A stretch of 64,000 bases of DNA. It comes from Gammaproteobacteria bacterium. Lineage in GTDB: Bacteria; Pseudomonadota; Gammaproteobacteria; 21-64-14. Under the pieces are notes generated by a model. It was not told where the DNA came from and made no database searches. It saw only the letters and a program-made list of their open reading frames with translations. The position numbers and the translations under genes were made by a program. Positions 18,834 to 28,436 of this stretch are shown here, piece after piece. Positions within the stretch are counted from its first letter, which is position 1. Every line of letters begins with the position of its first letter. The DNA lies in assembly GCA_027013145.1 (NCBI GenBank), contig JALUXX010000012.1, forward strand, positions 26,528-90,527. Direction: 5' to 3'.

Positions 18834-20242
18834 CACCGCCCGCCCGCCGCCGTGTCGTCGAGCGCCAGGACCAGGCCGCGCGCCTTGTGCCGGGTCTCCT
18901 CCAGTTCGTACGCCGGCACCGAATCGGCGACGATCCCGGCCCCGGCGCGCAGGGTGATGCGGTCCCCGCATTGGACCATGGTGCGGATGAGGATGTTCAA
19001 GTCGAGGTCCCCGCTGCGATCGAGGTAGCCCAGCGAACCCGTGTAGGCCCCGCGGCCCACCGTCTCGAGTTCGGCGATGATCTCCATGCAGCGCACCTTG
19101 GGACAGCCGGTGATGGTGCCGCCGGGGAAGACCGCGCGGATGACCTCCGCGGGGCTCGTCCCCGCGCGCAACTCACCCGCGATGGCCGATACGATATGGT
19201 GGACGTGCGCATACGACTCGAGTTTCATCAACTCCTCGACCCGCACGCTACCGTAGCCGCATACGCGCCCGAGGTCGTTGCGCTCGAGGTCCACCAGCAT
19301 CACGTGTTCGGCGCGCTCCTTCGGGTGCGCCAGGAGCGCCCGCGCCGCGGCCCGGTCCGGCCCCACCCGCGGGCGGGTACCGGCGATCGGACGCGTCTCC
19401 ACGCGCCGGCCGCATACGCGCACCAGCCGTTCGGGGGAAGAGCCGATCAGCGCCGCACCGCCCCAGCGCGCGAAGGCGGCGAACGGCGCCGGATTTCGGC
19501 GCCGCAGTCGCTCGTAGACCGTCGCGGGCGTGACCCCTGGGAGCAGCCGCCCGCGCCAGGCGCGCGACAGATTGACCTGGAAGACATCGCCCTCCCGGAT
19601 ATAGCGCCGGATGCGCTCGACGCCGTCGAGGTAGGCCTGCGCGGGATCCTCGACGAGCGGAGCGGCGAGCACCGCACCGGCGCCCTCCCGCACGGGCGCG
19701 CACGTCCTCAGATCCCGGTGCATTTGCGCCACCAGCTCCTCGCCGCCCGCCTCCGCCACCAGATGTACCGCGTCGCAGAGCCGGTCGCGGACGATCGCGG
19801 CCGGGATACGCAGCGCCAGCGCCACCGGGAGGTCCGCGGGGGCCGGCGGCAGGCACAGACGGGGTTCGACCTCCGCCGCCAACTCGTAGCCCAGGTACAC
19901 GAACCAGCCACCGCCGAAGGGCAGCGGCGGGGTCGGCGGCGCGACGCGACCCCCACCCTCGGCGCGCCACCAACGGTCGAGCGCGTCGAGAAATCCGCCG
20001 CTGCGGGCGATCCCCGGCGGCGCGCTCAGTCTGCCGTCCGCGAACAGCGCCAGGGCGGGGCCGGGGAAGGCGAGCAGCAGATCGAAGCGGCCCGCTGGGG
20101 TTCCGGGCGCGACGCTCTCCAGCAATGCCGGGTAGCGTTCCGGATGACGCCGGTGCAGGTCCAGCAGGTCGATCCCGCGGACCGGGACCCGCTCGCTGAT
20201 CCCGGCCGACGCGGGGCGGTCGGACAGGGAGTGCGTCGACAT
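18833..20242 (-). CDS. pabB: Aminodeoxychorismate synthase component I (chorismate-binding)
   Basis: 469 aa, anthranilate/para-aminobenzoate synthase fold. VFQVNLSRAWRG, LIGSSPERLV, HPKERAEHVMLVDLERNDLG and FPGGTITGCPKVRCMEII are all chorismate-enzyme blocks. The active-site motif reads PIAGT where characterised PabB proteins have PIKGT with a nucleophilic Lys; PIAGT is the TrpE form. The direct coupling to pabC argues for pAB synthesis, but anthranilate synthase activity or a Lys-independent PabB type are alternatives. No amidotransferase (PabA/TrpG) gene lies nearby. Confidence 0.85.
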
Positions 20243-20257
20243 GGGCGGTGGCGGAAA

Positions 20258-21496
20258 CTAGATCCCGCGCAGGAGCAGTGTCGCGTTCGTACCGCCGAAG
20301 CCGAAGGAGTTCGACAGTGCGACACGCACCTTGGCCGCGCGCGCCGTGCCCGGAACGAAGTCGAGATCGCACTCCGGGTCCGGGTTCTCCAGGTTGATCG
20401 TCGGCGGCTCGACCTGATCGCGGATCGCGAGCACCGTGAACACCGCCTCGATGCCCCCGGCCGCGCCCAGCGTGTGACCGGTCATCGATTTCGTCGAGCT
20501 GACGGCGAGGCGGCGCGCGTGATCGCCGAAGGCGGCCTTGATCGCGTCGCACTCGGCCCGGTCGCCCGCGGGCGTGGAGGTCCCGTGGGCGTTGATGTAG
20601 TCCACCGCCGCCGGTTCCAGCCCGGCGTCGCGCAGCGCATTGAGCATGCAGCGGCGGGCGCCGTCGCCGCCCTCCGAGGGCTGCGTCATGTGGTAGGCAT
20701 CGCCGCTCATGCCGTAGCCGGCGATCTCGGCGTAGATGCGGGCGCCGCGCCGGCGGGCGAACTCGTACTCCTCGAGCATCAACACGCCGGCCCCGTCGCT
20801 CAACACGAAACCGTCGCGATCACGGTCCCAGGGCCGGCTCGCCCGCTGCGGATCGTCATTGCGCGTCGACAGGGCGCGCGCGGCGGCGAATCCGCCGAGC
20901 CCCGTGGGGGTCGTCGCCATCTCGGTGCCGCCGGCGAGCATCGCGTCGGCATCGCCGTAGGCGATGATGCGCGCCGCCTCGCCGATATTGTGGGTACCGG
21001 TGGTACAAGCCGAGACCACCGATAGGTTCGGACCCTTGAGCCCCAGCAGGATCGAGAGGTTCCCGGAGACCATATTGATGATGCTGCCCGGGATCAGGAA
21101 CGGCGAGATGCGCCGCGGTCCTCCGTCCAGATACGACTGATGCCCGCGTTCGATCCAGCTCAGCCCGCCGATGCCCGAGCCGATCGCGACGCCGATGCGC
21201 GCGGCGTTTTCGTCCGTGACTTCCAGGCCGGAGTCCTCGAAGGCCTGGCGCGCGGCCGCGATCCCGTAATGGATGAACGGGTCGCACTTGCGTGCATCCT
21301 TCGCCGATAGGTGGAGGGTCGGATCGAAACCCTTGACCGTACCACCGAAACGGACGGCGAAGTCGGACACGTCGAAATGGGTGATCGGGCCGATGCCGCT
21401 GCGCCCGGCAAGGATGTTCTCCCACGCCTCGCCGACGGTGTTGCCGACGGGGGAGACGATCCCCAGCCCGGTGACGACTACACGTCTGCCGATCAA
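20258..21496 (-). CDS. fabF: Beta-ketoacyl-ACP synthase II
   Basis: 412 aa. The thiolase-fold condensing enzyme keeps the Cys-His-His triad: SACTTGTH (Cys about 164), [11 protein letters not shown] and [27 protein letters not shown] closes the protein. It elongates acyl-ACP with malonyl-ACP. The start is TTG at 21496, preceded by GGGGAGG at ideal spacing; no ATG fits the family N-terminus ([20 protein letters not shown]). It lies downstream of acpP after 190 GC-rich bases and 15 bases before pabB. Confidence 0.95.
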   Translation of the reverse strand: MIGRRVVVTGLGIVSPVGNTVGEAWENILAGRSGIGPITHFDVSDFAVRFGGTVKGFDPTLHLSAKDARKCDPFIHYGIAAARQAFEDSGLEVTDENAARIGVAIGSGIGGLSWIERGHQSYLDGGPRRISPFLIPGSIINMVSGNLSILLGLKGPNLSVVSACTTGTHNIGEAARIIAYGDADAMLAGGTEMATTPTGLGGFAAARALSTRNDDPQRASRPWDRDRDGFVLSDGAGVLMLEEYEFARRRGARIYAEIAGYGMSGDAYHMTQPSEGGDGARRCMLNALRDAGLEPAAVDYINAHGTSTPAGDRAECDAIKAAFGDHARRLAVSSTKSMTGHTLGAAGGIEAVFTVLAIRDQVEPPTINLENPDPECDLDFVPGTARAAKVRVALSNSFGFGGTNATLLLRGI

Positions 21497-21687
21497 GAGT
21501 CCTCCCCTCTACCCTGCGCAAAAGCAACGGGCCGCAGCCCCGCAACGGCGGTGACCGCGGCCCGCCCGGAAGCTGTCCGGGCAACCCGTTCCCCGTCGAC
21601 CGCCGGTGCCGGGGTAAGGACCCCCGGTCGCCCGCAGCGCGCGTGGGAACGTCCTTGCCGGACGGGTTCCAGCCTCTCCTGCGGGAT

Positions 21688-21924
21688 TCAGTTCAGGTGT
21701 GCGTTGATGTAGTCGACGGCCTGCTGGACCGTGGTGATCTTTTCGGCCTCCTCGTCGGGAATCTCGCACTCGAACTCCTCTTCCAGGGCCATCACCAGTT
21801 CGACGGTGTCCAGGGAATCGGCGCCGAGATCGTCGACGAACGACGCATCGGGCGTCACTTCCTCGTCCTTGACGCCCAACTGCTCCACGACGATCTTCTG
21901 GACGCGTTCTGCGACACTGCTCAT
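21688..21924 (-). CDS. acpP: Acyl carrier protein
   Basis: 78 aa, highly acidic. [20 protein letters not shown] carries the Ser (about residue 37) that receives 4'-phosphopantetheine. It carries growing acyl chains for the Fab enzymes around it and donors for lipid A synthesis. The ATG at 21924 has GGGAGG upstream. A candidate promoter lies within the 180-base gap to fabG, so acpP may be expressed above the level of the operon, as in E. coli. Confidence 0.97.
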   Translation of the reverse strand: MSSVAERVQKIVVEQLGVKDEEVTPDASFVDDLGADSLDTVELVMALEEEFECEIPDEEAEKITTVQQAVDYINAHLN

Positions 21925-21967
21925 GAGCGGTCTAACCTCCCAGACAGGATTGAAAAATGCGTGCGGT

Positions 21968-21996
21968 ATTGTAGTGAATCCGCACTGCGTGTTCCA
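21968..21996 (-). promoter_or_regulatory. Candidate sigma-70 promoter for acpP
   Basis: Read on the minus strand, TGGAAC (21996-21991) is followed after 17 bases by TACAAT (21973-21968), about 35 bases before the start of transcript-leader sequence ending at the acpP ATG. The -10 is good and the -35 moderate. The location fits known separate acpP promoters in other proteobacteria. Confidence 0.5.
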
Positions 21997-22104
21997 CAGA
22001 TGCCGGGGCCGTATCGCCCCCATCGGGCCAAGTTACCGGAATCCGGTGGAAATTCCCCGGCGCGGCGGGCCCGCGCGCGGCGCACGGACGGGGCCATCGG
22101 CCGG

Positions 22105-22848
22105 TCAGGCCATGTACATCCCTCCGTTGACGTGCAGCGTCGCGCCCGTGATATACGCGGCCGCGGGCGAGACGAGAAACGCCACCACCTGCGCCACCTC
22201 CTCCGGTGTACCGAGCCGTTGCAGGGGGATGGTCTCCAACAGTGCACGCCGCTGCTCATCGGGCAGGCCGCGGGTCATGTCGGTGTCGATGAAGCCGGGC
22301 GCGACCGCGTTGACGGTGATCGCGCGTGATCCGACCTCGCGGGCGAGCGAGCGCGTCAGACCGACGAGCCCGGCCTTCGCGGCCGAGTAATTGACCTGTC
22401 CCGGGTTGCCGCTGTACGCGACCACCGAGGTCACGTTCACGATGCGCCCGCGACGCGCCTTCATCATCGGGCGCAGGCACGCCCGGCACAGGCGGAAGGC
22501 GGCGCTCAGATCGACGCGCAGCACATCGTCCCACTCCTCGTCCTTCATGCGCAGCATCAGGTTGTCGCGCGTGATGCCGGCGTTGTTCACGAGGATCGTG
22601 GGCGCCCCGGGGCCTTTCGCCAGATCCGCGATCAGGGCGTCGATCGCTCCGGCGTCCCCGACCTCGAGCACCCGCCCCTCCCCGGAACCGACCGCGGCGA
22701 GTTCCGCACCGACGGCCTCGGCGCCCGCCTTCCCGGTGGCGGTGCCGATCACGTGGGCGCCGCAGCGGGCCAGCTCGTGCGCGATCGCCCGCCCGATCCC
22801 GCGACTGGCACCGGTCACGAGCGCGATCTCCTTTTCCAGGGTAGTCAC
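22105..22848 (-). CDS. fabG: 3-oxoacyl-ACP reductase
   Basis: 247 aa short-chain dehydrogenase. TGASRGIGRAIA is the NADPH site near residue 12, NNAGITRDNLM near 89, and VTSVVAYSGNPGQVNYSAAKAG holds the Ser-Tyr-Lys catalytic set. It reduces 3-ketoacyl-ACP in elongation. The GTG start at 22848 has a very strong AAGGAGG ribosome site. It lies 15 bases after fabD and upstream of acpP, the standard fabD-fabG-acpP-fabF order. Confidence 0.96.
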   Translation of the reverse strand: MTTLEKEIALVTGASRGIGRAIAHELARCGAHVIGTATGKAGAEAVGAELAAVGSGEGRVLEVGDAGAIDALIADLAKGPGAPTILVNNAGITRDNLMLRMKDEEWDDVLRVDLSAAFRLCRACLRPMMKARRGRIVNVTSVVAYSGNPGQVNYSAAKAGLVGLTRSLAREVGSRAITVNAVAPGFIDTDMTRGLPDEQRRALLETIPLQRLGTPEEVAQVVAFLVSPAAAYITGATLHVNGGMYMA

Positions 22849-22863
22849 CGTCGACCTCCTTCC

Positions 22864-23817
22864 CTATTTCCCGCCGTCTGCGGCCAGGGCCGCGTCGAGC
22901 CCGGCGGGATCCTCGACGCAGCGAACCTCCAGGCCGCGGTCGATGCGCCGGATCAATCCGGCCAGGACCCGGCCGGGTCCGGCCTCGATCACGGTGCGCA
23001 CGCCGCGCCCGGCGATCGCCTGCACGCTCTCCACCCAGCGCACCGGATGGTCGAGCTGACGCGCGAGCGCCGCGCGGATCTGTGCGGGATCGTCGAACGC
23101 GCACACGTCGGCGTTTTGCACGACCGGGATGCGCGGCGCCCGCAGATCGGTCTGCGCCAGGCGTTCGGCCAGGCGCTGTGCAGCCACGCCCATCAACGGG
23201 CAGTGCGAGGGTACGCTCACCGGCAGCGTGACCACGCGCCGGGCGCCGGCGGCGCGTGCGAGCCCGCCGGCCCGTTCCACCGCGTCGCGATGTCCCGCGA
23301 TGACCACCTGTCCGGGGGCATTGTAGTTCGCCGCGGCGACGACCCGCCCCTGCGCGGCCTCTGCGCACAACTCACGCACGCGCGCGTCGTCGAGCCCGAG
23401 GATCGCGGCCATCGTCCCGACCCCCTCGGGCACCGCCTCCTGCATCCAGGTGCCGCGCGCCTCGGTCAGCGCCACCGCGTCGGCGAAGCCGAGCGCGTCG
23501 GCGCACACGAGCGCGGTGTACTCACCCAGGCTGTGTCCGGCGAGGACCGCCGGTTCCGGACCGCCGGCCGCGCGCCACACGCGCCACACGGCGACCCCCG
23601 CCGCGAGCATCGCGGGCTGGGTGCAGGCGGTGCGGCTCAGCTCCGCCTCCGGCCCGTTCGCGGCGATCGCCCACAGGTCGTAGCCTAGTACGGCCGAGGC
23701 CTCGGCGAAGGTCTCCCGCACCTGCGGGTGACGCTGCGCCAGCGCAGCGAGCATGCCCACCGCCTGCGAGCCCTGGCCCGGGAACACCATGGCAAGGGTG
23801 GAATCCTGTCCGCTCAT
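22864..23817 (-). CDS. fabD: Malonyl-CoA:ACP transacylase
   Basis: 317 aa. FPGQGSQAVGML opens the protein, and GHSLGEY carries the catalytic Ser (about residue 96). VSVPSHCPLM holds the catalytic His. It loads malonate on ACP for chain extension. Fits the fabH-fabD-fabG-acpP-fabF cluster; ATG start with GGGGA upstream. Confidence 0.96.
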   Translation of the reverse strand: MSGQDSTLAMVFPGQGSQAVGMLAALAQRHPQVRETFAEASAVLGYDLWAIAANGPEAELSRTACTQPAMLAAGVAVWRVWRAAGGPEPAVLAGHSLGEYTALVCADALGFADAVALTEARGTWMQEAVPEGVGTMAAILGLDDARVRELCAEAAQGRVVAAANYNAPGQVVIAGHRDAVERAGGLARAAGARRVVTLPVSVPSHCPLMGVAAQRLAERLAQTDLRAPRIPVVQNADVCAFDDPAQIRAALARQLDHPVRWVESVQAIAGRGVRTVIEAGPGRVLAGLIRRIDRGLEVRCVEDPAGLDAALAADGGK

Positions 23818-23881
23818 TCACCAATCCCCGACCGGTTCCGCCGGCGACCGCCCGGAAGGTCCGGACGGGCGCGTACGCGGA

Positions 23882-24850
23882 TCAGAATCGCAGCAGCGCC
23901 GCACCCCAGGTGAAGCCCCCGCCGAAGGCCTCCATCAGCACGGTGGCGCCCGGCTGCACGCGTCCGTCGCGCACCGCGGTGTCCAGCGCGAGCGGGATCG
24001 ACGCCGCGGAGGTGTTTCCGTGGCGGTCCACGGTGACGACGACCCGCTCCATCGGCATGTCGAGCTTGCGCGCGGTGGCGGCGATGATGCGGATGTTGGC
24101 CTGATGCGGGATCAGCCAGTCGATGTCCGCCTTCTTCAATCCGTTGGCGTGCAGCACCTCGGTCACCATGCGCCCGAGGGTGTTCACCGCCATCCGAAAG
24201 ACCTCGTTGCCTTTCATACGCACCGTCGCCTCGCCGCTTCGAAAGCGCTCCGGATGCTCGGAGATGCCCGCGGGCACTGTCAGGAGGTGTTCGTAGTGCC
24301 CGTCGGCGTGCAGATGCGTGGAGAGTATGCCCGCACGCTCGGACGCCTCGAGCACCACCGCCCCCGCCCCGTCGCCGAACAGCACGCAGGTCGAACGATC
24401 GTTCCAGTCGAGGATGCGCGAGAGCGTCTCCGCGCCGACCACCAGCGCCCGCCGGGCGGCCCCGGTGCGGATGAATTTCTCCGCCACCGCGAGGGCGTAG
24501 ACGAACCCGGTACAGACCGCCTGCACGTCGAAGGCGGCGCAGCCGTGGATCCCCAGGCGCGCCTGCAGCAGGCAGGCGGTGCTCGGGAACACACGGTCGG
24601 GGGTGGTCGTGGCGACGACGATGAGATCGATCTTGCGCGCCTCGATCCCCGCCGCATCCAGCGCCCGCCGGGCGGCCGCCTCCGCCAGGTCGCAGGTGGT
24701 CTCCCCCTCCGCCGCGACATGGCGCTCGCGGATCCCCGTGCGCTCGCGGATCCACGCATCGGAGGTCTCGACCATCCGCTCGAGATCGGCGTTGGTCAGC
24801 ACCTTTGCGGGGAGACAGGCGCCGGTCCCGGTGATGCGCGCGTAGCTCAA
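23882..24850 (-). CDS. fabH: Beta-ketoacyl-ACP synthase III
   Basis: 322 aa. Catalytic Cys in AVCTGF (about 113), His in PHQANIRI and Asn in HGNTSAAS form the FabH triad. It starts fatty-acid synthesis by condensing acetyl-CoA with malonyl-ACP. The N-terminus [17 protein letters not shown] aligns to the family only if translation begins at TTG 24850, which overlaps the plsX stop as TTGA. This is a coupled, weak-codon start. The gene is absent at this place in Pseudomonas but present in the E. coli plsX-fabH arrangement. Confidence 0.95.
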   Translation of the reverse strand: MSYARITGTGACLPAKVLTNADLERMVETSDAWIRERTGIRERHVAAEGETTCDLAEAAARRALDAAGIEARKIDLIVVATTTPDRVFPSTACLLQARLGIHGCAAFDVQAVCTGFVYALAVAEKFIRTGAARRALVVGAETLSRILDWNDRSTCVLFGDGAGAVVLEASERAGILSTHLHADGHYEHLLTVPAGISEHPERFRSGEATVRMKGNEVFRMAVNTLGRMVTEVLHANGLKKADIDWLIPHQANIRIIAATARKLDMPMERVVVTVDRHGNTSAASIPLALDTAVRDGRVQPGATVLMEAFGGGFTWGAALLRF

Positions 24851-25875
24851 CCTGCCCGCCTCGCCGCCAGCAGGCCGGCCAGGCCGTCGCGGATCTTGTC
24901 GGGCACCGCCTTGTCGACCTCGACGTTCGCGATGCGAATGGCGTTGGCAAAGGCGAAGGCGTCGGCGCCGCCGTGGCTCTTGACGACGATCCCCTGCAGT
25001 CCGAGCAGGCTGGCGCCGTTGTAGCGGCGCGGATCGATCCGCGCCTTCAGCCCTTTGAGCGCCGGCAACGCGGCGAGCCCCGCGAGGCGGTTGAAGAGAT
25101 TGCGCCCGAATTCCTGCTTCACGGTGTCGGCGATGAAGCGCGCGACGCCCTCGCTGGTCTTGAGCGCGACGTTGCCCACGAAACCGTCGCAGACCACGAC
25201 GTCCGCGGCCCCGGCGTAGACGTCGTCGCCCTCGACGAAGCCGATGTAGTTCAGCGTGCTCTCGGCCAGGAGCTGCGCCGCCTCGCGGACCCGCTCGTTG
25301 CCCTTGATCTCCTCCTCGCCGATGTTCAGCAGCCCGACCCGCGGCCGCGGATTGTTGTCCACCGCGCGCACCAGCGCCGCGCCCATCACGGCGAATTCGA
25401 ACAACTGCTCCGCGGTGCAATCGACATTGGCGCCGAGATCCAGCATATAGGTATGCCCGTTGGCGCACGGCAGCGCCGAGATGATCGCGGGGCGGTCCAC
25501 CCCCGGCAGTGTCTTGAGGACGAAGCGCGAGATCGCCATCAGGGCCCCGGTGTTACCGGCGCTCACACAGGCCTGCGCCGCGCCTTCCTTGACCAGGTTG
25601 ACGGCCACGCGCATCGAGGAGTCCTTCTTGGCGCGCAGGGCGTGCGAAGGCAGGTCGTCCATCTCCACCCGCTCCGAGGCGTGATGGATCTCGAGCCGCG
25701 AGCGTAGCCGCCCGCCCGCTCCGGACAGCGCCGGTTCGAGCACTTCGCGCTGACCCACGAGCACCAGGCGCAGCGCCGGCAGCTCGGCGAGCACGCGCAA
25801 CGCCGCCGGGACCACGACTTCGTGACCCTCGTCCCCGCCCATCGCGTCGAGGGCGATCGTGCGCACGGTACTCAC
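24847..25875 (-). CDS. plsX: Phosphate acyltransferase PlsX
   Basis: 342 aa from GTG 25875; a second GTG at 25866 would give 339 aa. Begins [15 protein letters not shown]. Also contains [31 protein letters not shown] and [16 protein letters not shown], all PlsX landmarks. It makes acyl-phosphate from acyl-ACP for glycerolipid synthesis and is a peripheral membrane enzyme. It follows rpmF by 80 bases and is coupled to fabH by a 4-base TTGA overlap. The start codon choice is uncertain. Confidence 0.94.
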   Translation of the reverse strand: MSTVRTIALDAMGGDEGHEVVVPAALRVLAELPALRLVLVGQREVLEPALSGAGGRLRSRLEIHHASERVEMDDLPSHALRAKKDSSMRVAVNLVKEGAAQACVSAGNTGALMAISRFVLKTLPGVDRPAIISALPCANGHTYMLDLGANVDCTAEQLFEFAVMGAALVRAVDNNPRPRVGLLNIGEEEIKGNERVREAAQLLAESTLNYIGFVEGDDVYAGAADVVVCDGFVGNVALKTSEGVARFIADTVKQEFGRNLFNRLAGLAALPALKGLKARIDPRRYNGASLLGLQGIVVKSHGGADAFAFANAIRIANVEVDKAVPDKIRDGLAGLLAARRAG

Positions 25876-25955
25876 CGCCCGCACGCACTGGGTCGCGGCG
25901 CGCGGACCGGGCTGTAATCGAAGGGAGACACGGATCGGCGCCCCGGGACCCGGGA

Positions 25956-26135
25956 CTACTCGTCCTCGCCCGGCACGACCTTGCGGCCGCGATAGTGACC
26001 GCTGGGACTGACGTGGTGGCGCCGGTGCGTCTCGCCCGTGGTGGGTTCGATCGACAGCGCCGGCGCCTCGAGGGCGTCGTGGGCGCGTCGCATGCCGCGT
26101 CGCGAAGGGGTCTTTCGGGATTTCTGTACTGCCAT
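25956..26135 (-). CDS. rpmF: 50S ribosomal protein L32
   Basis: 59 aa. Starts [20 protein letters not shown] and ends [15 protein letters not shown], typical bL32. It lacks the CxxC zinc pairs, so it is the zinc-free (C-minus) form, as in E. coli. The position between yceD and plsX is the conserved bacterial arrangement linking translation with lipid synthesis. Confidence 0.97.
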   Translation of the reverse strand: MAVQKSRKTPSRRGMRRAHDALEAPALSIEPTTGETHRRHHVSPSGHYRGRKVVPGEDE

Positions 26136-26276
26136 GGCTCCTGGCTCCAGTTTCCGCCCGCCGCGGGCGTCCGGTACTTCGTTGCAAATCATTCCGTCGC
26201 CGGCGCCCGCGCCGCCGACCGCGTCCCGCCCCTCGTCGTCCCGCCGCCGCACGGCGAGCGGTCCCGGACGGGCCTG

Positions 26277-26795
26277 CTAATGCCCTCGCTTCAACCGCTC
26301 CAGAACGGCGAACGGACCCTCGCCGTGCCTGCGGGCGTCGTCGTCACCGGCCCGATAGGGCGTGCGAACCGGGCAGTGCTCGCCCTCGGCATGCAGCGCC
26401 ACCAAGGGCAGGCCGAGAATCAGCTCGTCCTCGACCGCCTCGGCGATCGCGAGCGGCGCCGACCCCACGAGGAGCGGTTCGTATTCCGCCGGCAGGCGCT
26501 CGGCCTCCGACTCCGTGCGCACGAGACCCAACATCAGCTCGCGCTCGACCCGCACCTCCATCGGCTCGAGGCAGCGCTGGCAGGTCATGCGCAACCGGGC
26601 CGCGACGCGCCCGGCGATGAAGCGGATTCCCTGCAGGTCGCGGTCGAACCGCAGTTCCGCGTAGGCCTCCCCTTCCCGATCGCACAACGCACCGGTCAGC
26701 CGCGGCATGCGCGCCAGGGCGATGTGACCGCACAGGTCCACCCCCTGCTCCGCGCGGCGCAGGGCATCGACACGGTCCGGTAGGCGCCTCGGCAT
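26277..26795 (-). CDS. yceD: YceD/DUF177 family 23S rRNA accumulation protein
   Basis: 172 aa. It contains the family CQRC (TCQRCLEPM near residue 90) and the [20 protein letters not shown] block (residues around 135), with a C-terminal [12 protein letters not shown]. coli YceD is required for normal 23S rRNA levels. The start at 26795 aligns with the family N-terminus and lies only about 10 bases beyond a consensus -10 box, so the mRNA is leaderless or nearly so. It is the first gene of the yceD-rpmF-plsX-fab operon. Confidence 0.9.
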   Translation of the reverse strand: MPRRLPDRVDALRRAEQGVDLCGHIALARMPRLTGALCDREGEAYAELRFDRDLQGIRFIAGRVAARLRMTCQRCLEPMEVRVERELMLGLVRTESEAERLPAEYEPLLVGSAPLAIAEAVEDELILGLPLVALHAEGEHCPVRTPYRAGDDDARRHGEGPFAVLERLKRGH

Positions 26796-26805
26796 CAAGC
26801 CCGGC

Positions 26806-26834
26806 AATATAGCCGGTCTGCGCCGCGGTGTCAA
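26806..26834 (-). promoter_or_regulatory. Consensus sigma-70 promoter of the yceD-rpmF-plsX-fab operon
   Basis: On the minus strand, TTGACA (26834-26829), exactly 17 bases, then TATATT (26811-26806). Five more bases of AT-rich sequence lie upstream of the -35. The predicted transcription start is near 26799, only about 4 bases before the yceD ATG at 26795. It is the strongest promoter match seen in the window. Confidence 0.85.
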
Positions 26835-26979
26835 AGTAAAATTCCTTTAGAAACGGGCGGCTAGATCCCGCCTGCCACGGCCCCCGGCTTGACGGTCTGC
26901 GGAGGGCCGTGGAAACTGGGCGCGTCGAGACACCCGGCTTCGCCGACACCGGCGGCGCGGACCCGGCGGCGTGGGTTTC

Positions 26980-28398
26980 ATGATCCGAAAGCTCCTGATC
27001 GCCAATCGCGGGGAGGTCGCGGTGCGCATTGCCCGCGCCTGCGCCGAACGCGGCGTCACCTCGGTGGCGGTCTATACCGACGCCGACCGCCACGCCCTTC
27101 ACGTCAAGAAGGCCGACGAGGCCTACCATATCGGTCCCGAGTCGGTGGCCGGCTACCTCAACGTCCACCGCCTGGTGGATCTCGCGCTCGCGACCGGATG
27201 CGACGCGATCCACCCCGGCTACGGCTTTCTCTCCGAGAACCCGCTCCTCGCCGAGACCTGCGACCGGCGCGGGATACGTTTCGTCGGCCCCCCCGCGGCC
27301 GTGATCCGCGCGATGGGCGACAAGACCGAGGCCCGGCGCACCATGCGCCGGGCGGGGATCCCGGTGACACCGGGCAGCGACGGCAACGTCACCGACCTCG
27401 CGGAGGCGCTCGCCATCGCCGGGGAAATCGGCTACCCGGTGATGCTCAAGGCGACCTCCGGGGGCGGCGGGCGCGGCATCCGCCGGTGTGCCTCGCCGGC
27501 GGAGCTGCGCCGTCACTACGAGCGCGTGCTCTCGGAAGCGGAGAAGGCCTTCGGCCGTGCCGAGGTGTTCCTGGAGAAGTGCATCGACCGCCCGCGCCAC
27601 ATCGAGGTGCAGATCCTCGCCGACCGCCACGGCAACGTCGTCCACCTGCTCGAGCGCGACTGCTCGATCCAGCGTCGTCATCAGAAGCTCATCGAGATGG
27701 CGCCCTCGCCGCAGATCGATACGGAACGACGGGCGGAGCTGGGTGCGCTCGCGGTGCGCGCCGCGCGTGCCGCCGGCTACGAGAACGCCGGCACGGTCGA
27801 GTTCCTCGTCGGCGAAGACGGAAGCGTCCAGTTCATGGAGATGAACACACGGCTTCAGGTCGAACACACCGTCACCGAGGAGATCACGGGGATCGACATC
27901 GTCCAGGAGCAGATCCGCATCGCCGACGGGGAACGCCTGGGGTTCACGCAGGAGGACGTGCGCGCCGAGGGCGTGGCCATGGAGTTCCGCATCAACGCCG
28001 AGGACCCCAAGAACGACTTCCTGCCGAGCTTCGGGCGCATCACCCGCTACTTCGCCCCCGGCGGGCCCGGGGTACGTACGGACGGCGCGATCTACACCGG
28101 CTACGACATCCCCCCCTACTACGACTCGATGTGTGTCAAACTCACCGTCTGGGCGCGCGACTGGGACGGTGTCCTGCGGCGCGCCCGGCGGGCCCTGCGC
28201 GACATCGGCGTGTTCGGCGTGCGCACCACCATCCCCTATCACCTGCGGATCCTGGAGGATCCGGAGTTTCGCGCCGGGCGCTTCGATACGGGCTTCGTGG
28301 AACGCCATCCGGAACTGGCCGAGTACGCCGAGCACCGGCCGCGGCGCGAACTGGCAGCGGCGATCGCAGCCGCCCTGGCCGCGCAGACGGGGCTCTGA
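26980..28398 (+). CDS. pycA: Pyruvate carboxylase subunit A (biotin carboxylase)
   Basis: 472 aa. MIRKLLIANRGEVAVRIARA opens the biotin carboxylase N-domain. The ATP-grasp glycine loop SGGGGRGIRR lies near residue 165, HIEVQILAD near 210, and EMNTRLQVEHTVTEE near 290 holds the catalytic residues. It carboxylates the biotin on its partner subunit. The partner directly downstream is OadA/PycB-like, with no sodium-pump OadB gene around, so a two-subunit pyruvate carboxylase as in Pseudomonas is the best reading. Start ATG 26980 is preferred to a GTG 9 bases earlier. Confidence 0.88.
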   Translation: MIRKLLIANRGEVAVRIARACAERGVTSVAVYTDADRHALHVKKADEAYHIGPESVAGYLNVHRLVDLALATGCDAIHPGYGFLSENPLLAETCDRRGIRFVGPPAAVIRAMGDKTEARRTMRRAGIPVTPGSDGNVTDLAEALAIAGEIGYPVMLKATSGGGGRGIRRCASPAELRRHYERVLSEAEKAFGRAEVFLEKCIDRPRHIEVQILADRHGNVVHLLERDCSIQRRHQKLIEMAPSPQIDTERRAELGALAVRAARAAGYENAGTVEFLVGEDGSVQFMEMNTRLQVEHTVTEEITGIDIVQEQIRIADGERLGFTQEDVRAEGVAMEFRINAEDPKNDFLPSFGRITRYFAPGGPGVRTDGAIYTGYDIPPYYDSMCVKLTVWARDWDGVLRRARRALRDIGVFGVRTTIPYHLRILEDPEFRAGRFDTGFVERHPELAEYAEHRPRRELAAAIAAALAAQTGL

Positions 28399-28436
28399 GG
28401 CGGCCGTTCCGTTTCCCGGGAGAGGGGCTGATCGAG

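Noticed and set aside
25956..26135. Zinc-loss in L32 as an unusual feature
   Set aside because: Cysteine-free L32 is the normal form in many gammaproteobacteria including E. coli.
26344..28335. 663-codon minus-strand ORF opposite pycA
   Set aside because: Antisense shadow of a gene with strong domain matches; no ribosome site or known motif.
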